From Dehalococcoidia bacterium (lineage in GTDB: Bacteria; Chloroflexota; Dehalococcoidia; Dehalococcoidales; UBA1222), in contig WRNP01000006.1 in NCBI GenBank assembly GCA_009776515.1, positions 1-32,471 of the forward strand: a DNA stretch of 32,471 nucleotides, read 5' to 3'. Of this stretch, positions 24,965-29,817 are shown piece after piece. The notes beneath the pieces were generated by a model. That model was not told the DNA's origin, did not search any database, and was given only the letters and a program-made list of their open reading frames with translations. Numbering within the stretch: position 1 is the first letter of the stretch; every line of letters begins with the position of its first letter. Made by a program: the position numbers and the translations under genes.

Positions 24965-25249
24965 CTAGTGCTGCAGTAGGGTGCACTGGCTGATGGGGAT
25001 GTCGGTGCGCTCGTTTTCGGACTTGCGCACGTACATCTTAAAGGTACTATCTTCGTCTGCGGAATCCAATAGATCGTGACGACGCATTTTGACGAAGCGT
25101 TGCATACTGCGCTTGTTGATGATATCACCCCAGACCTCCATGACGTCGCCGACTTTCATGGTGTCAAGCTGGGTCTTCATCATGAACATGGGTTCGGGGC
25201 AGGTTTTGCCGCGGGTATCCACTGTGCCTACCGTCGTCTGCTCAACCAT
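24965..25249 (-). CDS. TusA-family sulfur/selenium carrier (divergent copy)
   Basis: This 94-residue protein has the TusA fold signature VDTRGKTCPEPMFMMKTQLD with the persulfide-type cysteine C17 in CPEP, then the two-strand segment MKVGDVMEVWGDII. TusA proteins pass sulfane sulfur, or by proposal selenium, between enzymes. It has a longer C-terminal tail with a second cysteine (PISQCTLLQH). The ATG at 25249 is preferred; an in-frame TTG at 25267 lies only about 10 nt from the -10 box and could be a leaderless start. It is transcribed away from the yedE cluster from a back-to-back promoter. Confidence 0.88.
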   Translation of the reverse strand: MVEQTTVGTVDTRGKTCPEPMFMMKTQLDTMKVGDVMEVWGDIINKRSMQRFVKMRRHDLLDSADEDSTFKMYVRKSENERTDIPISQCTLLQH

Positions 25250-25276
25250 TTGGCTTGCCTCGCTCAACTATCTATA

Positions 25277-25305
25277 ATTATAATGGCGCAGATGCCATTT
25301 TTCAA
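25277..25305 (-). promoter_or_regulatory. Promoter of the divergent tusA-like gene, with internal palindrome
   Basis: On the minus strand TTGAAA (25305-25300) and TATAAT (25282-25277) are 17 nt apart. The spacer contains an inverted repeat, AATGGC (25282-25287) and GCCATT (25294-25299) with 6 nt between. The repeat exactly fills the RNA polymerase-contacted gap and is a good candidate operator. Confidence 0.7.
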
Positions 25306-25333
25306 AAGGTTTTAAAAATTATTAAAAAAAGTA

Positions 25334-25363
25334 TTGACAACCAGGCGCGCATATACATATACT
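25334..25363 (+). promoter_or_regulatory. Promoter of the yedE operon
   Basis: A consensus TTGACA (25334-25339) and TATACT (25358-25363) are 18 nt apart. The start would be near 25370, giving a leader of about 110 nt before yedE. It is back to back with the tusA promoter, their -35 boxes about 28 nt apart. Confidence 0.7.
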
Positions 25364-25371
25364 TTATTCCA

Positions 25372-25467
25372 GCTAAAAAATATACTTATCTACAAGGTAT
25401 CATGGCAGGCCTTACCTGGAACGGTAGAAGCGGCGACCGGCTCGGGTGTGTCTTGCTAAAAAATATA
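25372..25467 (+). repeat. 13-bp direct repeats bracketing the yedE leader
   Basis: GCTAAAAAATATA occurs at 25372-25384 and again at 25455-25467, where it runs straight into the AGGAGG of yedE. The 70 nt between them are GC-rich and can form a small AGGTA/TACCT stem. The pair could be a target duplication, a regulator-binding pair or chance in AT-rich sequence. Confidence 0.5.
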
Positions 25468-25481
25468 GGAGGGACATCGGT

Positions 25482-26621
25482 TTGAAAATCCTGTTTTCCC
25501 GCAAGGCTCTTATTTTGTATGCCGGCTTGGCTTTTGGGGTTCTTGCTTCGCTTCTGGTAAAGTGGGGCAACCCCGCCAACATGGGCTTTTGTAGCCTGTG
25601 CTTTTTGCGCGACATCTCTGGTGGCTTGAAACTCCAAACCACGGCTACAGTTCAGTATCTTAGACCGGAGATCATCGGGCTGGTTCTGGGGTCTACGGGG
25701 GCGGCGCTTCTTTTTCGCGAGTTCCGTCCGCGCGGCGGCGCAGCACCCTTGGTACGCTTTGTCCTGGGCTTTTTCATCGCCGTCGGCGCCCTCATCTTCT
25801 TAGGTTGCCCATGGCGCGCCGTCATTAGACTGGGTGGCGGCGACCTATCAGCCCTCATCGGTATTGCCGGGCTAATCGTTGGTGTAGCGGCTGGTATCAT
25901 CTTACTCCGCCGCGGCTTCAACTTAGGCCGATCCAACCGCACTTATGCCGTTGCCGGATGGATCATGCCCGTCATTTTTATAGCCTTGCTTATATTCTTG
26001 GTGGCAGGGGCTTCGTTCATTGCCGAGAGCGCCTCCGGGCCTGGCTCGCTTCACCCTGCGATTTGGATTTCCCTGGTGGTCGGGCTGTTCATCGGCTTTG
26101 TTGCCCAGCGGGTGCGCTTCTGCACTGTGGGCGGTTGGCGTGACCTGATCATGGTCAAGGATGCCTACCTGTTTTTAGGCCTGGTGGGCTTGTTCGTGGG
26201 CGTGCTGGCCACCAACTACATCGTTGGCTTTTTCGGCGATGGCGGCGTGGTCACTTCCACCGGAACGACAGTTGCCTATCACTGGGGTTTTACGAGTCAG
26301 CCCATTGCTCTGCCTGGAGTGGATGCGACAGGGGCTATTCGTTGGACTGATTTCTTGTGGGGTGCCGGCGGTTTGGCCTTATTGGGTCTCGCAGCCGTAC
26401 TGGCGGGTGGTTGCCCCATGCGCCAGCTCATCATGTCTGGCGAAGGCGATACCGATGCCGGCATGACGGTGGTCGGTATGCTCGTTGGCAGTGCGGTGGC
26501 CATGAATTTCGGCATCGCTTCCAGTGCTACTGGTCCCGGAGCGAATGGTCCTTGGGCGCTGGGGATAGGGCTGGTCGTTTGTTTGGTTCTGGGCTTTACT
26601 CTGCGCGAACGGGCGGCATAG
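25482..26621 (+). CDS. yedE: YedE/YeeE-family membrane transporter linked to selenium metabolism
   Basis: This is a 379-residue polytopic protein with about ten hydrophobic segments. Conserved YeeE/YedE cysteine motifs recur: GFCSLCFLRDI near the start, FLGCPWR, VRFCTVGGWRDLIMVKD and LAGGCPMRQLIMSGEGD. YeeE relatives import thiosulfate through such cysteines. The longer YedE form tracks with selenium-using genomes and is presumed to import a selenium or sulfur species. The start TTG at 25482 is set by AGGAGGG (25469-25475); a GTG at 25446 is further upstream with no such site. It is the first gene of the plus-strand operon. Confidence 0.9.
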   Translation: MKILFSRKALILYAGLAFGVLASLLVKWGNPANMGFCSLCFLRDISGGLKLQTTATVQYLRPEIIGLVLGSTGAALLFREFRPRGGAAPLVRFVLGFFIAVGALIFLGCPWRAVIRLGGGDLSALIGIAGLIVGVAAGIILLRRGFNLGRSNRTYAVAGWIMPVIFIALLIFLVAGASFIAESASGPGSLHPAIWISLVVGLFIGFVAQRVRFCTVGGWRDLIMVKDAYLFLGLVGLFVGVLATNYIVGFFGDGGVVTSTGTTVAYHWGFTSQPIALPGVDATGAIRWTDFLWGAGGLALLGLAAVLAGGCPMRQLIMSGEGDTDAGMTVVGMLVGSAVAMNFGIASSATGPGANGPWALGIGLVVCLVLGFTLRERAA

Positions 26622-26653
26622 AGTCACGGAAAATATCTTGAGGAGTTGTTATC

Positions 26654-27190
26654 ATGGCCGACTCTCCTAAGGGCACTAAATTTGTCGGCGACGGCATCGT
26701 CATCTTTCATGACGTGGCCGGGGCCATGAAGGGCGAAAAAGCGGTGAGGGCAGCGGGCTACGAGGTAAAACTTGTTTCCCCGCCCCCCCAACTGCGCATG
26801 GGTTGCGATCTGGCGCTGGAAATAAACCTGGTGGAAGAACAGGGCATTGAGCGTCTTTTCCAGGAAAAGGAAGTGCCTTTTGTCCAGGTCTTGCCGCTTA
26901 CTAAGGGCGCGTCGGTGCTGTGCGAAGTTATCAAGGTAACCGATTTCGGCCGGTGGTATATGGTGAAGGCTGGTAACATGAAGCTCTCTTTCGAAAAAGA
27001 GACCGGTCTGGTGGTCAATGTCTCTGGCGGAGGGTGCCCCGATATCCCCTATCTCAATGCCGAGATGGTAGATAAGACACTTAGCCAGACACCTCAGCCC
27101 CGCGATATCGGTTATACCCTTTGTGCCACCATGCTGCAACGGGCATATGAAGAAGCCGTCCGCCTATTTGAGGGAGGTAGCCTCTCATGA
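26654..27190 (+). CDS. DUF3343 Se/S-carrier-like protein with extended C-terminus
   Basis: The protein has 178 residues. Residues about 10-90 match the DUF3343 pattern (IVIFHDVAGAMKGEKAVRAAGYEVKLVSPPPQLRMGCDLALEI), with the conserved cysteine in MGCDLAL. The remainder, with a second cysteine motif GGGCPDIPYLNAEMV and a third in GYTLCATML, is an extra module of about 80 residues not present in the short family members. DUF3343 proteins are annotated as putative Se/S carriers because they travel with YedE/YedF. GAGGAG precedes the ATG, and the stop overlaps the next start, indicating coupling. Confidence 0.8.
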   Translation: MADSPKGTKFVGDGIVIFHDVAGAMKGEKAVRAAGYEVKLVSPPPQLRMGCDLALEINLVEEQGIERLFQEKEVPFVQVLPLTKGASVLCEVIKVTDFGRWYMVKAGNMKLSFEKETGLVVNVSGGGCPDIPYLNAEMVDKTLSQTPQPRDIGYTLCATMLQRAYEEAVRLFEGGSLS

Positions 27191-28077
27191 TGATCCTTTT
27201 TGGAACGCTACCCTACAATGATTTCCCTCTGACTTTTGGCCAGGTGAGCCGCGAGGGTGATTACCTTAAGGCCGATGGCCGGGAGTTTTCGCGCACCCAA
27301 GGTACCGGGGCCATGATCTCGGCGGCACTGGCGATTGCTACCCACTTCAAAGAAGAACCGCCATACGTGCTGGTGGCGGGAGACATCGGAGGGGGCAATG
27401 GGACGCGCGATATCTATCAGTATCTTACTGAACGGGTGGGGGAACTTGCGCCTGATTTCATTGCCATGCACTATAGTCTGCCTATCATGGCTCTCATGCG
27501 GAAGTTTATAGAAGCGGTGCAGAGATGCGAAAAGAGGCCTTTTCTGATTGCTGACGCCGGGGCCATGTATGCGGCCAAGGGCGCCGGATTATCGGGGGAG
27601 TTTGATATCTTTACGCCGGATCCCTCGGAAATGGCTTTCCTTGCCGACCCGCAGGCAACTCACCCGGCTTATATTGCCAAGCACCTCTTTGAGTGCGATG
27701 CTTCGCTGGTGCCGCAGCAGATTGCGGAGGCTTTCCGGTCGGGGAGCGCTGCTAAATTGCTATTGGTGAAGGGCAAGACCGACTATGTAGCACAGGGTGG
27801 AGAGATCCTCCATGCCGTAAACGAGCCGGACGTGCCTCATTTGGAACCCATCGGCGGTACGGGAGATACCATCACCGGACTTGTATCGGGGCTGGTGTAT
27901 GCCGGACTGGCACCTAAGGATGCGGCGGTCTTTGCCTGCCGCACCAACCGCACCGCCGGCAAGCTGGCAGAGCCTAATCCGGCTACCAAGGTCAAAGAGA
28001 TCATTGATCAATTCCCGCGCGTGGCCAAGGAATATTATTGTTCCTGGAGCGGAGTCTGTTATATGGATGACAAATAG
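27187..28077 (+). CDS. Carb_kinase-fold enzyme (NAD(P)H-hydrate dehydratase-like), substrate unknown
   Basis: This 296-residue protein carries the ribokinase-like ADP/ATP-binding signature GGTGDTITGLVSGLVYAGL at 223-241, with the catalytic Asp D227. The segment DIFTPDPSEMAFL (140-152) corresponds to the TPHPGE motif of NAD(P)H-hydrate dehydratases (NnrD/YjeF C-terminal domain). It lacks the YjeF epimerase half. In this operon it is fused in translation to the DUF3343 gene (ATGA overlap) and followed by tusA and yedF, so a role tied to selenium or sulfur handling is a reasonable guess; plain NADHX repair is the alternative. The start may be 27187 or 27190. Confidence 0.75.
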   Translation: MMILFGTLPYNDFPLTFGQVSREGDYLKADGREFSRTQGTGAMISAALAIATHFKEEPPYVLVAGDIGGGNGTRDIYQYLTERVGELAPDFIAMHYSLPIMALMRKFIEAVQRCEKRPFLIADAGAMYAAKGAGLSGEFDIFTPDPSEMAFLADPQATHPAYIAKHLFECDASLVPQQIAEAFRSGSAAKLLLVKGKTDYVAQGGEILHAVNEPDVPHLEPIGGTGDTITGLVSGLVYAGLAPKDAAVFACRTNRTAGKLAEPNPATKVKEIIDQFPRVAKEYYCSWSGVCYMDDK

Positions 28078-28100
28078 CCGGATGTAATGAAGCGCGCGAC

Positions 28101-28144
28101 TCCCGTGATCTCATGGGAATAAACACTCGGGGGCTCGAAGCCCT
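28101..28144 (+). other. Two tandem small hairpins before tusA
   Basis: TCCCGTG/CATGGGA (28101-28107 and 28112-28118, loop ATCT) and GGGGCT/AGCCCT (28130-28135 and 28139-28144, loop CGA) lie between the kinase stop and the tusA ribosome-binding site. One pair in each is G-U in plus RNA. They may tune processing or translation. Confidence 0.4.
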
Positions 28145-28158
28145 AATAAGGAGAAAAA

Positions 28159-28374
28159 ATGTTTGAATTAGATTGCCGTGGTTTGTCTTGCCCTATCCCG
28201 CTAGTCAAGCTACAGAAGGCCATAGATAGTCATCCTAAAGAGCCAATCCTTATGAAAATTGACTCCGAGACTGCCCAGGAGCATGCCACCAGGCTGGCTG
28301 AGGGTAAGGGATATGCTGTTAAGGCGACTCGTCAGGGCGATGATATTGCCTTGGAGCTTAGGCCCGGCAAGTAA
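28159..28374 (+). CDS. TusA-family sulfur/selenium carrier
   Basis: This is a minimal 71-residue TusA protein, MFELDCRGLSCPIPLVKLQK, with C11 in CPIP as the carrier residue and a second cysteine C6. The helix and strands that follow (ILMKIDSETAQEHATRLAEGKGYAV) complete the two-layer fold. AAGGAG lies 7 nt before the ATG. It probably receives a persulfide or selenide group and passes it to YedF or the DUF3343 protein; the partners are inferred from gene order. Confidence 0.9.
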   Translation: MFELDCRGLSCPIPLVKLQKAIDSHPKEPILMKIDSETAQEHATRLAEGKGYAVKATRQGDDIALELRPGK

Positions 28375-28397
28375 AGCATCTAGCCAACGTCCGAGGT

Positions 28398-28487
28398 ACG
28401 GGGCTTGGCGCTGATATCAGAAGCAGGAAAAGAGACAGCCACGCCCCGTTGCGATTTGCTGAGGCTGAGGATCGCGATGGGGCGTGG
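28398..28487 (+). promoter_or_regulatory. Candidate riboswitch/attenuator-like RNA between tusA and yedF
   Basis: Segment 28438-28449 (GCCACGCCCCGT) can pair with 28398-28409 (ACGGGGCTTGGC) at 11 of 12 positions. Alternatively 28439-28455 (CCACGCCCCGTTGCGAT) forms a continuous 17-bp stem with 28471-28487, with a 15-nt loop. The two folds exclude each other. The two wobble pairs of the long stem are G-U only in plus-strand RNA. The first fold encloses a CTGATATCAG palindrome (28411-28420). The yedF ribosome-binding site is 16 nt after the long stem. No U tract follows. I recognise no known riboswitch class. Confidence 0.6.
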
Positions 28488-28514
28488 GCAGATAGAGACG
28501 GGAAGGAGCAGGTT

Positions 28515-29117
28515 ATGATCAAAGAACTTGATTGCCGCAAGCAGGGGTGCCCTCAACCGATCATTGACACCAAAAGGGCGCTTGAGGCGGGCAACGATGA
28601 ATTAAGGGTGGTCGTTGATAGCATTGTCAGCCGCGATAACGTGCGTCGTTTTGCCTCAAGTCAGGGCCACAAAGTGGAGATAGAGGATAAGGGGGGCGGG
28701 CTTTACCACTTGAATATCACGCGCAACCCTGAGGCGGTGGTAAGGCCGGCAGGGGCTGCTCCGGAGGCGGGCAACGTGGCCGGGGGCGTGGTGGTGTTCA
28801 TCACTACTGATAAGCTGGGCGAGGGTGACGAGCGCCTGGGCGCTATCTTGATGAAAGCTTTCCTTAATACCCTCCATGATTCCGAGCCCAAGCCGGCGAT
28901 GATCATGTTTATCAATAACGGCGTAAGGCTTACCACTGAGGGCTCAGAGATGCTGGACAGTTTAGAGGCCCTGACTCACGACGGGGTGCAGATTATGTCC
29001 TGCGGTACCTGCCTTACCTATTACGATATCATGAATAAACTCAAGATCGGAATCGTTGGCAACATGTATGATATTGTAAACGTCATGCTTGAGGCGGAAA
29101 AGGTCATCAAGATCTAG
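28515..29117 (+). CDS. yedF: Selenium-metabolism protein YedF (TusA + DsrE-like)
   Basis: This 200-residue protein is of the usual YedF size. Residues 1-70 are a TusA domain (MIKELDCRKQGCPQPIIDTK) with carrier cysteine C12 in CPQP. Residues about 88-200 are a DsrE/F-like domain (GVVVFITTDKLGEGDERLGAIL) with the CGTC pair C163/C166 and the tail GNMYDIVNVMLEAEKVIKI. In this family the genes are found mainly in organisms with selenium metabolism, but the reaction is not established. The ATG at 28515 has AAGGAG upstream; the frame is open further back only because it crosses the structured leader. Confidence 0.93.
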   Translation: MIKELDCRKQGCPQPIIDTKRALEAGNDELRVVVDSIVSRDNVRRFASSQGHKVEIEDKGGGLYHLNITRNPEAVVRPAGAAPEAGNVAGGVVVFITTDKLGEGDERLGAILMKAFLNTLHDSEPKPAMIMFINNGVRLTTEGSEMLDSLEALTHDGVQIMSCGTCLTYYDIMNKLKIGIVGNMYDIVNVMLEAEKVIKI

Positions 29118-29393
29118 GCTGACCTGTCTCTGGGACTTAGAAACACTGCTCATCCGCGGCAGCGTGGATGGTCATTGTCTTTCCTCTCCGTGCCTTACTT
29201 TTAACTGTACCCCAAATAATGGACAAGGTGGGTGTATAAAATCCCATTTACGGACTGATTGTTCTGTACTCCATGCCGATGACGGCTTGCATGTCTATTA
29301 TTTAGCTAAGGCTAGCGTATTCCTACCTTATGGGCACTCCGTGCATGATGGGACTTGAACGAGGAGCCCAACATAGGGCAGAGAAGCCCGAGA
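29118..29393 (+). other. Intergenic stretch, possible insertion-sequence end
   Basis: No gene recognised. TGTACCCCAAATAATGGACA (29206-29225) resembles the terminal inverted repeats of IS3-family elements, but no transposase reading frame and no partner repeat were found, so at most a relic is present. Confidence 0.2.
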
Positions 29394-29817
29394 TTGACAG
29401 TTGTCAGGCAGCCTGGTATGGTTAGAAGAGCAGGCTAAAAATATTCTCCGTACCTCCGGTGCTTAATGGTGGTACTGTACCAAGTATTCTCACGAGCTGC
29501 CGAAGACCAGATTCGGTGGTCGTGATCCACATAGAAAGGTGAAGCCGTTTCGCCTGACGGGCACAGTTTTGTGTTGTGGTTCTCTCGGCGTAATGTGCCT
29601 TAGGTGAATCAGTGTTAACCAGTGCCCACATAAATATGAGCAGACGGGCTGATTGAGCGCTACGCCAACATGGCAACAGCGCAATAAAGTCTTTCTCCCA
29701 TATTCAACTGTATCTATTCAACATAATATCTACTCCCGCATAACGCCTCGGACAGAGGTAGGCGTGCCATGCGGTGAAATTCAGTATAAAAAGCCTGACA
29801 ACTAAGGGGGGATTCTC
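29394..29817 (+). promoter_or_regulatory. Strong promoter and long structured leader of the surface protein
   Basis: TTGACA (29394-29399) and TATGGT (29417-29422) are 17 nt apart with an extended TGg. The -35 overlaps the palindrome TGACA-GT-TGTCA. The leader to the ATG is about 390 nt and holds a nested hairpin at 29491-29524 (CACGA/TCGTG outside, CCGAA/TTCGG inside). GGGGGGA lies just before the ATG at 29818. Short minus-strand frames here look like chance. Confidence 0.5.

Noticed and set aside
28449..28514. N-terminal extension of YedF from a TTG at 28449
   Set aside because: It would translate the long stem-loop. The ATG at 28515 has AAGGAG and gives the normal YedF length of 200 residues.
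29206..29225. Intact IS3-family insertion sequence
   Set aside because: One end-like motif only; no transposase frames, no partner inverted repeat and no target duplication.
29422..29684. Minus-strand small genes in the leader of the surface protein
   Set aside because: No ribosome-binding site or family match; the region looks like a structured leader or relic sequence.
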